NCBI GenBank assembly: GCA_046757585.1
Contig: JBHHYR010000179.1
Span: forward strand, 1 to 8,186
Direction of reading: 5' to 3'
Length of the DNA: 8,186 nucleotides
Source of the DNA: JBHHYR01 sp046757585
GTDB lineage: Bacteria > Desulfobacterota > Binatia > HRBIN30
Part shown: positions 1 through 5,966 of the stretch, piece after piece
Numbering within the stretch: the stretch's first letter is position 1
Layout of the letters: each line of letters opens with the position of its first letter
The notes under the pieces: generated by a model
The model's database searches: none
Seen by the model: the letters and a program-made list of their open reading frames with translations, nothing else
Told to the model about the DNA's origin: nothing
Made by a program: the position numbers and the translations under genes

Positions 1-1
1 T

Positions 2-229
2 GACGGCAACACTGGTGCCGGGCGGCACGTCGCCGTCAACCAACACGGTGCGAAGTACCGGCCCGACGGTTCCCTGCGGATCGTCGTCGCCCACGAGGAC
101 CCCGGCGCCGACAACTGGCTCACCACGGCCGGGCATCGGCGCGGCACGATGTGCTGGCGGTGGGTCCGCGCAGCGGCGCACCCGCAGCCGGCGACGCGGG
201 TCGTCAAGGTTGGCGCCCTGAAAGCGTGA
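2..229 (+). CDS. DUF1214-domain protein, C-terminal fragment (cut by window start)
   Basis: An open frame enters from the left edge and ends at TGA 227-229, giving the last 75 residues of a protein. The segment contains DGSLRIVVAHEDPG, then NWLTTAGHRRGTMCWRW, then a PATRVVKV tail. This is the pattern I know from the C-terminal end of DUF1214 (YP_354-type) proteins: a beta strand, 'H.DPG', 'NWL.TAGH..G' and a final 'R.W'. These proteins often follow a DUF1254 domain and their biochemical role is poorly defined. The true start lies outside the window. The gene runs toward the TetR gene and ends 136 bp from it, so the two are convergent and it is not part of the downstream run. The family call rests on motif memory from a short piece. 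Confidence 0.72.
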   Translation, partial: DGNTGAGRHVAVNQHGAKYRPDGSLRIVVAHEDPGADNWLTTAGHRRGTMCWRWVRAAAHPQPATRVVKVGALKA

Positions 230-365
230 CCGGCTGGCAGAGAAAGGACTCCAACCACTGCCGCCGCGTAGCCGCCTGTCCTTGAGCAGCGTAGCGCCGG
301 CGGTGGCGCGCGCGCAGCGACGCCATTTGCTTGCGATCGTCGGCTGCGTGGCAACCGGGAGACGC

Positions 366-977
366 TCAGTGCCGCGGGCCGAGCAGCAGGCGTACCGTGG
401 TTCGGAGAACTTGCACGGCTTCGGCGGGGTCTCGTCCGCGCAGCGCCGTCGCAATGAGCGCTGAAAACAGCACGTAGCTCAGCACCGTGATGACCTCGTC
501 CAGGTGGTTGACCTTGTCATGGCCGACCAGGGTCTTGAGGTAAACTGCCACGGGCGCGGACCAGGAAGGGAACGCGTCCGCTGCGGCAGGGTCGGAGGAC
601 GTCGCGGCCAGCAGGAGGGCCGAGGTGAGCCCCGGGTTGCGCGCGGCGGTCTTGACGATACGTTCGAAGGCCGCGCCGACGCGGTCGGCAAGGGTCTTTC
701 CGGGAGGCGGGTTGCGACGGAGATCCGTATTGATCCGCACCGTCCATTCCTCCATGATTTCCGCCAGCAGGTGATCCTTGGAGGAAAAGTAGCGGTAGAT
801 GGTGGCCCGGGCGATGCCGATGCGGTCCGCCACCGCGCCCATCGTCACCGCCTCGTAACCACCTTCGGCAGCCAGCCGGGCCGCGACCCGACGGGCCTCG
901 ACGCGCTTTTCGGATTGTGCGTGGGTGAACCGCCGGGTCAGCGTCACCGTTTCGCGCTGCGCTGGGACCTTGTGCAT
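366..977 (-). CDS. TetR/AcrR-family transcriptional regulator
   Basis: This is a 203-residue DNA-binding repressor-type protein of normal TetR length. Residues about 22-68 form the helix-turn-helix domain: 'AARLAAEGGYEAVTMGAVA', then 'DRIGIARATIYRYFSSKDHL', the classic recognition-helix pattern ending in YRYF.SK. Residues about 95-200 are the helical ligand-binding and dimerisation domain, with a hydrophobic helix at 162-179 and 'AVQVLRTTVRLLLG' at the end. The N-domain wording and C-domain layout recall KstR-type regulators of steroid catabolism, but I cannot assign orthology. I chose ATG 977 over the longer frame reaching 1478, because that extension runs antisense into the NPD-like gene and is not TetR-like. 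A weak AAGGTGG (990-996, read on the minus strand) lies 12 bases upstream, so a GTG at codon 11 remains possible. It is divergent from the catabolic run and is its likely controller. The ligand is unknown; an acyl-CoA thioester is an inference. Confidence 0.93.
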   Translation of the reverse strand: MHKVPAQRETVTLTRRFTHAQSEKRVEARRVAARLAAEGGYEAVTMGAVADRIGIARATIYRYFSSKDHLLAEIMEEWTVRINTDLRRNPPPGKTLADRVGAAFERIVKTAARNPGLTSALLLAATSSDPAAADAFPSWSAPVAVYLKTLVGHDKVNHLDEVITVLSYVLFSALIATALRGRDPAEAVQVLRTTVRLLLGPRH

Positions 978-1004
978 GGCGGCAGGATGCCACCTTGAGA
1001 CGCC

Positions 1005-1014
1005 GGTTGCAACC
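1005..1014. promoter_or_regulatory. candidate operator palindrome 1
   Basis: GGTTGCAACC is a perfect 10-bp palindrome in the gap between the divergent TetR and NPD-like genes. It lies 28 bp upstream of the TetR start codon. The spot is right for binding by the local TetR regulator, but no binding is shown and the half-sites differ from those of the second palindrome. Confidence 0.4.
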
Positions 1015-1032
1015 TGAAGTGCAACAGGTGTA

Positions 1033-1061
1033 TTGACAGCTGTCTCAGCATGACGTACGCT
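1033..1061 (+). promoter_or_regulatory. predicted sigma70-type promoter for the catabolic run
   Basis: A perfect TTGACA (1033-1038) is followed after exactly 17 bases by TACGCT (1056-1061). TACGCT keeps T1, A2 and T6 of the -10 consensus. Transcription would start near 1068, giving a leader of roughly 57 bases before ATG 1125. The weak -10 and the overlap with a palindrome fit a regulated promoter. Confidence 0.5.
1035..1044. promoter_or_regulatory. candidate operator palindrome 2, overlapping the -35 box
   Basis: GACAGCTGTC is a perfect 10-bp palindrome that shares GACA with the TTGACA at 1033-1038. Its centre is exactly 30 bp from the centre of the first palindrome, about three helical turns, so both would face the same side of the DNA. 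A repressor bound here would cover the -35 element of the catabolic operon promoter. Confidence 0.45.
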
Positions 1062-1112
1062 ACGGCCGCAATCGGGAGTTTGCTGCCGCCGGAAGCGCAA
1101 CCGAGCTTCCAC

Positions 1113-1118
1113 GAGGAG
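1113..1118 (+). promoter_or_regulatory. ribosome binding site of the NPD-like gene
   Basis: GAGGAG sits 6 bases before ATG 1125. It decides the start in favour of the MAKN... N-terminus over an in-frame ATG at 1050, which would lie inside the promoter. Confidence 0.75.
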
Positions 1119-1124
1119 TCGACC

Positions 1125-2228
1125 ATGGCGAAAAACCCTCTGCACACGAGGCTCTGCGACATGCTGGGTATCGAGTTTCCGCTTATCGCTTTCACCCATT
1201 GTCGGGACGTGGTGCACGCGGTCGTCACCGCGGGCGGCTTCGCGGTGCTGGGTGAGGCCATGCACACCCCGGATGAGATCGCCGCCGACATCAGGTGGAT
1301 CCGCGGTCGCGTCGGCGACAAGCCCTTCGGTATCGACCTCGTCCTCCCGGCCTCCGTGCCGCCCACCGGAGACCTCACCGAGCTCAAAAAGAAGATTCCG
1401 GAGAGCCACTGGAACTTCTGGCTCGATATGAAGAAGCGGTACAACATCCCCGATCCGAAGGGCCAGGTGGCGTTGCACCAGTGGGGCGGCTTGAACCAGG
1501 AGGTCGCGCGCAAGCAGCTGGACGTGCTGCTCGAAGAGCGTGTGCCTGTCATGTGCTCCGGGCTAGGCAATCCAGCCTTCGTTCTGCAGACGGCGCACGA
1601 GCGCGGCATCAAGGTGTTCGGCCTCGTCGGCAGAGCACGTCAGGCCAAGAAGGAAGCCGAGGCCGGCGTGGATGCGATCATCGCACAGGGTATCGACGCC
1701 GCCGGTCATACCGGCCCGATCGGAACTTTCTCCATCGTCCCCGAGTGCATCGCTGTGGCGGGTGATACGCCGGTCATCGCAGCGGGGGGCGTAACCACCG
1801 GCAAGCATCTGGCGGCGGCCCTGTGCCTCGGTGCGGTCGGCGTGTGGACGGGCACCTTGTGGCTTGCCTCGCGCGAGTCGGACAACGACATGATCATCAA
1901 GGAACGACTCATCGATGCCACATCAGACGACACGGTATACTCCGACTGCATCTCGGGTTTTCCCATGCGCATCTTGAAATGTGCGTGGACGGAAGAGTGG
2001 GCGAAAGAAAATGCGCCGCGAGTGCTCCGAGCGCCCTACCAGATGCTCCTGAGCGCGGATTACATCCAGGCGGCAAACGATCACCGCCGGCCGGATCTCA
2101 TGACCGAGGCCGCCGGGCAGGGCGTGCGCTTCGTCACGTCGATGAAGCCGGCCCGGCAGATCGTTTTCGACATGGTCGAGGAAGCGCTGGCCGTCTTCGA
2201 GGATCTAACAGGCGCGGCGGCGGAGTAG
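1125..2228 (+). CDS. nitronate monooxygenase / 2-nitropropane dioxygenase-like FMN enzyme
   Basis: The product has 367 residues and the FMN-binding TIM-barrel of the NPD family. Residues about 8-25 are the first strand, 'LGIEFPLIAFTH'. The active-site segment is DAAGHTG (191-197), with His195 at the place of the family's 'GGH.G' histidine. The phosphate-binding segment is 'PVIAAGGVTTGKHLAAAL' (216-233), followed by 'LGAVGVWTGT'. The family includes true nitronate monooxygenases and also CoA-pathway enzymes such as IpdC of the steroid HIP pathway and enoyl reductases. The 'AFTHCRDVV' N-terminus belongs to a subgroup I recall from actinobacterial-type genomes, and nitronate oxidation should not be assumed. 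It is the first gene after the regulated promoter and heads a run of CoA-metabolism genes, so a role as a flavin-dependent oxidoreductase on a CoA thioester or ring intermediate is more likely. That role is inference. Confidence 0.9.
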   Translation: MAKNPLHTRLCDMLGIEFPLIAFTHCRDVVHAVVTAGGFAVLGEAMHTPDEIAADIRWIRGRVGDKPFGIDLVLPASVPPTGDLTELKKKIPESHWNFWLDMKKRYNIPDPKGQVALHQWGGLNQEVARKQLDVLLEERVPVMCSGLGNPAFVLQTAHERGIKVFGLVGRARQAKKEAEAGVDAIIAQGIDAAGHTGPIGTFSIVPECIAVAGDTPVIAAGGVTTGKHLAAALCLGAVGVWTGTLWLASRESDNDMIIKERLIDATSDDTVYSDCISGFPMRILKCAWTEEWAKENAPRVLRAPYQMLLSADYIQAANDHRRPDLMTEAAGQGVRFVTSMKPARQIVFDMVEEALAVFEDLTGAAAE

Positions 2229-2249
2229 GTCAACGGGAGATCGCCCATC

Positions 2250-2519
2250 GTGTCCAGCACACCTCTACCGACCCGCCACGGATTCGATCCGAAGATGGCC
2301 GGCAGGCGGGCCGAGTGTGATGGCGGCGGCCTTATTATGGCCGGCGTGCGGTCCGCAACGCGGCAGGAATTCGCTGGCAAGCTCACCGGCGACTACGTCG
2401 ACCACGGCGATCCGCCGTGGCGGTGGTACTTGATGGTCGACTTGTACCGGAAGCCGCATGGGTACGCGTGGGACCGCGTGTGGTGCGAATCGGGCAGCCT
2501 CTTTCCCGCCGGCGAGTGA
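2250..2519 (+). CDS. hypothetical small protein (89 residues, GTG start)
   Basis: I do not recognise this protein. The frame opens with GTG 2250, 10 bases after GGGAG (2235-2239), and ends 27 bp before etfB. Coding is better supported in the second half, where third positions are mostly G/C and the composition is rich in aromatics and charge ('GDPPWRWYLMVDLYRK', 'YAWDRVWCES'). The first 29 residues look less like protein, so an internal ATG at 2337, giving a 60-residue product, is a real alternative. There is no signal peptide, membrane helix or cysteine cluster. If the frame is not a gene, 2229-2546 is a 318-bp intergenic stretch. It would then contain only a GC-rich hairpin (2402-2420) and an isolated AT-rich TATTAT (2333-2338) with no matching -35. 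Its position inside the run suggests co-transcription. Confidence 0.45.
   Translation: MSSTPLPTRHGFDPKMAGRRAECDGGGLIMAGVRSATRQEFAGKLTGDYVDHGDPPWRWYLMVDLYRKPHGYAWDRVWCESGSLFPAGE
2402..2420 (+). repeat. perfect 8-bp inverted repeat with a 3-base loop
   Basis: CCACGGCG and CGCCGTGG are exact reverse complements separated by ATC. No T-run follows, so it is not a standard intrinsic terminator. It lies within the possible small gene at 2250-2519, where it encodes part of the DHGDPPW stretch, and upstream of etfB. It could fold in the mRNA. Confidence 0.5.
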
Positions 2520-2546
2520 GTCGCTCTGAGCTGGAGAGACCATGAC

Positions 2547-3350
2547 ATGAAGATCGTCATCTGCGCCAAGGAAGTTCGCGACCCCGACGCGGTCGATACC
2601 TACGCGCTGCACGGAAAGCTCGAGATTGGGGCAGACGGGAAGACTCTCACGCAGACTGCCATCCCACGCCTGATGAATGCCTACGATGAGCAAGCGATCG
2701 AGGCGGCCCTCCGGCTGCGTGACGGTGGTTGCGAGTGCACGATCCACGTAGTCTCGATCGGGACGGACCCGGCCAACATTCTCCGGCACGCCGCCGCGCT
2801 TGGCGCAGACGCGATCGCCCATATCCCGGTCGACATCGAGACCATCGACGGCCCAGCAGCCGCCGCGCTGCTGGCTGCCTACGTCCGCTCGATCGGCGGT
2901 GCTGAGCTAGTCCTGTGCGGCCGCCAGGCCTCGGACGACGATCAGGGAGTTGTCCCGGCGCTGGTGGGTGAACTGCTCCACATACCGATCATCACGGTGG
3001 CACGCGCGGTAGAGCTTTCCGGATCGACCGTTCGGGTCACCCGTGTCACGCCGAACGGCGACGAGGTCGTCGAAGCGGCCTGCCCTGCGGTGGTCACGAT
3101 CAGCAACGAACTAGGCACGCCACGTTATCCGACCACGGCGCGAACGATGAAGGCGCGGCGCATGAAGCCCACGGTTCTGAGCCTCGATCAGCTCTCACTT
3201 CAACCCAGCGACATTCAGCCTCGGGTGACGCTCACGCGCCAGTTCGTGTCCACCACGCAAGGAAACTGCGAATTCGTGACCGGTAGCAGCCCCGCCGAGC
3301 TCGCCGAGCGCCTGGTCCGCCACCTGCGGCAGGCGCAGGTGATTGCGTGA
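2547..3350 (+). CDS. etfB: electron transfer flavoprotein subunit beta
   Basis: The product has 267 residues, normal for EtfB. It forms the AMP-binding half of the soluble ETF heterodimer, which carries electrons from acyl-CoA dehydrogenases and related flavoenzymes to the membrane quinone pool. The N-terminus MKIVICAKEV is the family's first strand. 'NAYDEQAIEAALRL' (44-57) is the conserved helix, and 'LCGRQASDDDQGVVPALVGELL' (123-144) is the nucleotide-binding signature. 'RYPTTARTMKARRMKP' (193-208) is the partner-recognition loop. The start is ATG 2547 with GGAGAG 8 bases upstream; the ATG at 2542 stops after two codons. One oddity is that the residue aligned with the docking leucine of human ETF-beta (Leu195) is Thr197, although the following MKA is kept. 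The next gene, etfA, follows directly. No dehydrogenase partner lies in the window. Whether the pair bifurcates electrons cannot be judged by eye. Confidence 0.95.
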   Translation: MKIVICAKEVRDPDAVDTYALHGKLEIGADGKTLTQTAIPRLMNAYDEQAIEAALRLRDGGCECTIHVVSIGTDPANILRHAAALGADAIAHIPVDIETIDGPAAAALLAAYVRSIGGAELVLCGRQASDDDQGVVPALVGELLHIPIITVARAVELSGSTVRVTRVTPNGDEVVEAACPAVVTISNELGTPRYPTTARTMKARRMKPTVLSLDQLSLQPSDIQPRVTLTRQFVSTTQGNCEFVTGSSPAELAERLVRHLRQAQVIA

Positions 3351-3351
3351 T

Positions 3352-3356
3352 GGAGG
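3352..3356 (+). promoter_or_regulatory. ribosome binding site of etfA
   Basis: GGAGG is 5 bases before GTG 3362, the best-spaced Shine-Dalgarno match near the start of etfA. It favours GTG 3362 over GTG 3347 and ATG 3350. ATG 3350 overlaps the etfB stop as TGATG but has only a weak upstream match. Confidence 0.55.
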
Positions 3357-3361
3357 GAGCT

Positions 3362-4339
3362 GTGTCTGCTGCAATCGTCGTCTGCAGTTGGGAGACGGGG
3401 CGTGACGGCATCCCCGTCGCGGCGGAAGAGCTGCTCACCCTCGCCCGCAAGGTCAGTGCCGGCGCCGCGCTCGATTGGCTGGTTCTAGGCCCCTTGCCGC
3501 AGGGGGCCACGGAGGTCGGTGGCCGGCACGGCGTGCGTGAGATCGATCACCTCGAGGACGACAAGCTCGCAAGCTTCCCACCCGACGCGTGCACGGAAGC
3601 GCTGGCGCAGTACTGCGCACGGCGCTCTCCGCGGGTGCTCCTGCTGGCGCAGACGTTTGACGCCAGGCTGATCGCACCGCGTGTCGCGGCACGCGCGGGT
3701 GCAGGGGTGGTGATGAACGCCGTGGACCTCGGGGTCGATGGGAGTGGCACGCTCACCGTCACGGCCTCGGCGTACGGCGGTAACACCCGTGTGGTCTACG
3801 CGCTGGCGCGCGCCCAGCCTTGCGTCATTGGGGCCCTCGGTGAGGTGCTGGTGGCCGAGCCGGCGCGAGTGCCAACCAGCCCCGCGATCCGCCGGATCCC
3901 GGTCGATCTGAGTCGCGTCGAGGAGCGAGTGCGTGTGACCGAGCGTGCCGAGATGACGGGGCCGCGCCTCGAAGACGCGCAGATCATCGTCGCCGGCGGC
4001 CGCGGTCTGGGGTCGAAGGAGAATTTCCGCCTCGTCGAGGAACTCGCCGACGCGCTCGGGGGGATGGCCGGCGCGTCGCGACCCATTGTCGATGACGGAT
4101 GGGCGGATTCCTCTCGCCAGGTCGGACTGACCGGGAAGATCACGCGCCCAACCCTCTACGTTGCCGCCGGGATCTCGGGGGCCAGCCAGCACATGGCCGG
4201 CTGTGCCGCCGCGAAGACGCTCGTGGCCATCAACCGCGATCCCGACGCGGCGATTTTCCGCTACGCCCGCTACGGTATCGTGGGTGACTGCCTCGAGGTC
4301 CTCCCTGCGATCACCCGCATTGTCAGGAGCACAGGATGA
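3362..4339 (+). CDS. etfA: electron transfer flavoprotein subunit alpha
   Basis: This is the FAD-carrying subunit of ETF, 325 residues from GTG 3362. ATG 3350 would add 4 residues. Residues 1-190 form the alpha/beta N-domain, with 'AAEELLTLARKV' (20-31) as the typical first helix. Residues about 205-320 hold the FAD domain in order: 'VAGGRGLGSKENF' (210-222), SR (239-240), 'DDGW' (244-247), 'QVGLTGK' (253-259), 'YVAAGISGASQHMAG' (266-280), 'VAINRDPDAAIF' (288-299) and 'YGIVGD' (304-309). Residues aligned with the human flavin-site Arg249, Thr266 and His286 are present as Arg240, Thr257 and His277. The usual QVGQTGK has Leu256 for the second Gln, and the usual ADYG is ARYG here. It follows etfB almost directly, and its stop overlaps the next start (ATGA), so translation is probably coupled across all three genes. 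Confidence 0.95.
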   Translation: MSAAIVVCSWETGRDGIPVAAEELLTLARKVSAGAALDWLVLGPLPQGATEVGGRHGVREIDHLEDDKLASFPPDACTEALAQYCARRSPRVLLLAQTFDARLIAPRVAARAGAGVVMNAVDLGVDGSGTLTVTASAYGGNTRVVYALARAQPCVIGALGEVLVAEPARVPTSPAIRRIPVDLSRVEERVRVTERAEMTGPRLEDAQIIVAGGRGLGSKENFRLVEELADALGGMAGASRPIVDDGWADSSRQVGLTGKITRPTLYVAAGISGASQHMAGCAAAKTLVAINRDPDAAIFRYARYGIVGDCLEVLPAITRIVRSTG

Positions 4340-4764
4340 CAAGCAGACGTACCCCTGTCGTCGAAGGCTTGTTCGCCGAGACCCCCGCGGGCCCGCGCTT
4401 GTTGGGTTCGAAGTGTCGAGGCTGCGGTACGCCGTATTTCCCCCGGTCGCCGGTTTGCCACAATCCGGACTGCCGGGATAAGCGGATCGAGGACGCGACC
4501 TTTGGGCCGCGAGGGACGCTGTGGAGCTTCACCATCCAGCACTACGCGCCACCGCCACCGGTCAAGTACGACGAACCGTTCACCCCGTACGCGCTGGCTC
4601 TCGTTGATCTGCAAGAGGGGCTGCGGGTTCTGGGCCGCGTCAGTACCGACAATCTCGAGGCGCTGACCGTGGGCACCGCAGTAGAGCTTGTCATTGAGAA
4701 ACTATGCACCGGTCCGGACGGGAACGAGGTGAGCACCTGGAAATTCAAGCCGTTCCAGGTGTGA
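4336..4764 (+). CDS. DUF35 zinc-ribbon / OB-fold acyl-CoA-associated protein
   Basis: The product has 142 residues, usual for DUF35. The N-terminal rubredoxin-like zinc ribbon shows Cys27, Cys30, Cys41 and Cys46 in 'KCRGCGTPYFPRSPVCHNPDC'. The OB-fold follows: 'GTLWSFTIQHYAPPP' (about 60-74), 'YALALVDLQEGLRVLGRV' (about 85-102), and 'GTAVELVIEKL' near the end. Such proteins bind next to thiolase-fold enzymes and help hold CoA substrates. Known cases are ChsH2 with the aldolase Ltp2 in cholesterol side-chain cleavage and BbsA with BbsB in anaerobic toluene degradation. The gene starts inside the etfA stop (ATGA overlap) and ends 11 bp before the thiolase-fold gene, the expected partner. It most likely forms a complex with that product. 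I see no independent catalytic site. Confidence 0.92.
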   Translation: MTSRRTPVVEGLFAETPAGPRLLGSKCRGCGTPYFPRSPVCHNPDCRDKRIEDATFGPRGTLWSFTIQHYAPPPPVKYDEPFTPYALALVDLQEGLRVLGRVSTDNLEALTVGTAVELVIEKLCTGPDGNEVSTWKFKPFQV

Positions 4765-4769
4765 GGGAG
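4763..4769 (+). promoter_or_regulatory. ribosome binding site of the thiolase-fold gene
   Basis: GAGGGAG, overlapping the last bases of the DUF35 stop codon, sits 6 bases before ATG 4776. It sets the start at MRDVAVLGTG and rules out an in-frame ATG at 4704 inside the DUF35 gene. Confidence 0.75.
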
Positions 4770-4775
4770 CACAGT

Positions 4776-5954
4776 ATGAGAGACGTTGCGGTTCTCGGGA
4801 CAGGCCTGCATCCGTGGGGCAAGTTTGCCAACAAGTCCGTGACCCAGCTGTGCCGCCAGGCAGTGGAGGCGGCGCTGGCAGATGCCGGCGTCGAGTGGTT
4901 GGAAATACAGGCCATTGCCGCGGCGAGCTCGCGGTTCTCGGGTGGCAAAGGTTGGGGCTTGAACGGGAACGACGTTATCGAGGACATGGGTCCGACCGGT
5001 GCGCCCGTCTACAACTTGTCGGCGGGCTGCGCAGCCGGAGGCAACGCGTTCAACGTCGGCTACAGCTTGGTGGCTGGTGGCTTGTACGACGTTGTGCTCG
5101 TCGTTGGTGGGGAACGCATGCCGAAGGGGTTCATCCAAATGTCCGGCGTGCAGGAGGAAACCGATCCCGAGTACGTGCGCCAGCTCTGCGTCGGCATGCC
5201 GGGGCCGGCCTTCTGGGCACTCCTGTGCCGGCGCCGCATGGAAGAGTACGGCACCACCGAGGAGCAGCTGGCACAAATCGCCGTGAAGGCGCACAGGAAC
5301 GGGGCGCATAACCAGTACGCACGGTTCCGGCAGGAATTCACGCTCGAGGACGTCCTCAAGTCACGGGTGGTGAGCTACCCGCTCAGACTCTACGAGATCT
5401 GCCCCGTGAGCGATGGCGCCGCGGCGGCCATCCTGTGCTCAGCGGAGGTCGCGCGCCGGCGGACGGCGAACCCGGTCTGGGTTGCGGCAAGCACGGTGGC
5501 AACGGCTCGGCTGGACGACGGGATTCCGCGCGGGCTCGCGACAGCGGTTCCACGCCAGCACACCCAGCACAGCGAAGCCACGATCGCGGTGAAGAAGGCC
5601 CTCGACCAGGCGGGAATCCCTCCGCGCGACATCAGCCTCATCGAACTGCAGGAGAACACCGTCTACTATGAGCTCGCTTTCCCGGAAGAATGGGGCTTTT
5701 GCCAGCCTGGCGAAGCCGAGCGCTTGCACGAACGCGGCGAAACCATGCCTACGGGTAAGCTGCCCATCAACCCGAGCGGCGGTTTCCTGTGCTTCGGCGA
5801 AGCCACGACCGCCATGGGCATCTGGCAGGTGTGCGAACTGACTACTCAGCTGCGCGGCCAGGCTGGACCCCGCCAGGTTCCCGGAGCCACGGTCGGGCTG
5901 GGGCAAACACTCGGCTTGGGCGGAAACGCCACGGCGGTCATCCTGAAGCGATAG
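4776..5954 (+). CDS. SCP2/Ltp2-type thiolase-fold enzyme (possible aldolase or atypical thiolase)
   Basis: The product has 392 residues, the normal length of the SCP2-thiolase/lipid-transfer group. It begins 'MRDVAVLGTGLHPWGKF' and has the nucleophile-position Cys85 in 'NLSAGCAAGGNAF'. Later come 'PLRLYEICPVSDGAAAAIL' (202-220), 'GFCQPGEA' (307-314) and 'LPINPSGGFL' (329-338). The C-terminal glycine-rich loop is 'GLGQTLGLGGNA'. Two active-site blocks are changed. The usual 'HDCF' or 'YDHF' block reads LQEN (291-294). The usual 'GHP.GATG' block reads GEATTAMG (341-348), so both acid/base histidines are missing. The mycobacterial steroid aldolase Ltp2 also has GEA there as I recall it, followed by a catalytic tyrosine where this protein has Thr344. 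With the DUF35 protein encoded just upstream, the likely role is C-C bond cleavage or formation on a CoA thioester, by retro-aldol or a non-standard retro-Claisen route. BbsB-type thiolase is the main alternative. Confidence 0.9.
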   Translation: MRDVAVLGTGLHPWGKFANKSVTQLCRQAVEAALADAGVEWLEIQAIAAASSRFSGGKGWGLNGNDVIEDMGPTGAPVYNLSAGCAAGGNAFNVGYSLVAGGLYDVVLVVGGERMPKGFIQMSGVQEETDPEYVRQLCVGMPGPAFWALLCRRRMEEYGTTEEQLAQIAVKAHRNGAHNQYARFRQEFTLEDVLKSRVVSYPLRLYEICPVSDGAAAAILCSAEVARRRTANPVWVAASTVATARLDDGIPRGLATAVPRQHTQHSEATIAVKKALDQAGIPPRDISLIELQENTVYYELAFPEEWGFCQPGEAERLHERGETMPTGKLPINPSGGFLCFGEATTAMGIWQVCELTTQLRGQAGPRQVPGATVGLGQTLGLGGNATAVILKR

Positions 5955-5966
5955 GAGGAACTGCGC

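Noticed and set aside
294..309. GCGCC/GGCGC hairpin between the convergent DUF1214 and TetR genes, considered as a terminator
   Set aside because: The stem is only 5 bp and neither side has a T-run. In sequence this GC-rich, such stems are common.
282..464. 60-codon plus-strand frame between the DUF1214 fragment and the TetR gene
   Set aside because: It overlaps the end of the TetR gene, is arginine/alanine-rich as GC-driven frames are, and has no recognisable domain.
1050..1124. Upstream ATG extending the NPD-like protein by 25 residues
   Set aside because: This ATG lies within the predicted promoter and has no ribosome site. ATG 1125 has GAGGAG at 6 bases and gives a family-like N-terminus.
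978..1478. Long N-terminal extension of the TetR open frame on the minus strand
   Set aside because: It is antisense to the well-supported NPD-like gene, has no TetR resemblance, and would run through the promoter. ATG 977 gives a normal family length.
2333..2338. TATTAT as a -10 box for an internal promoter upstream of etfB
   Set aside because: No acceptable -35 element lies 16-18 bases upstream. The AT-rich patch alone is not enough.
3485..4342. 285-codon minus-strand frame opposite etfA
   Set aside because: It is the antisense shadow of a gene with clear ETF-alpha motifs. Its composition is H/R/G-rich with no domain signal.
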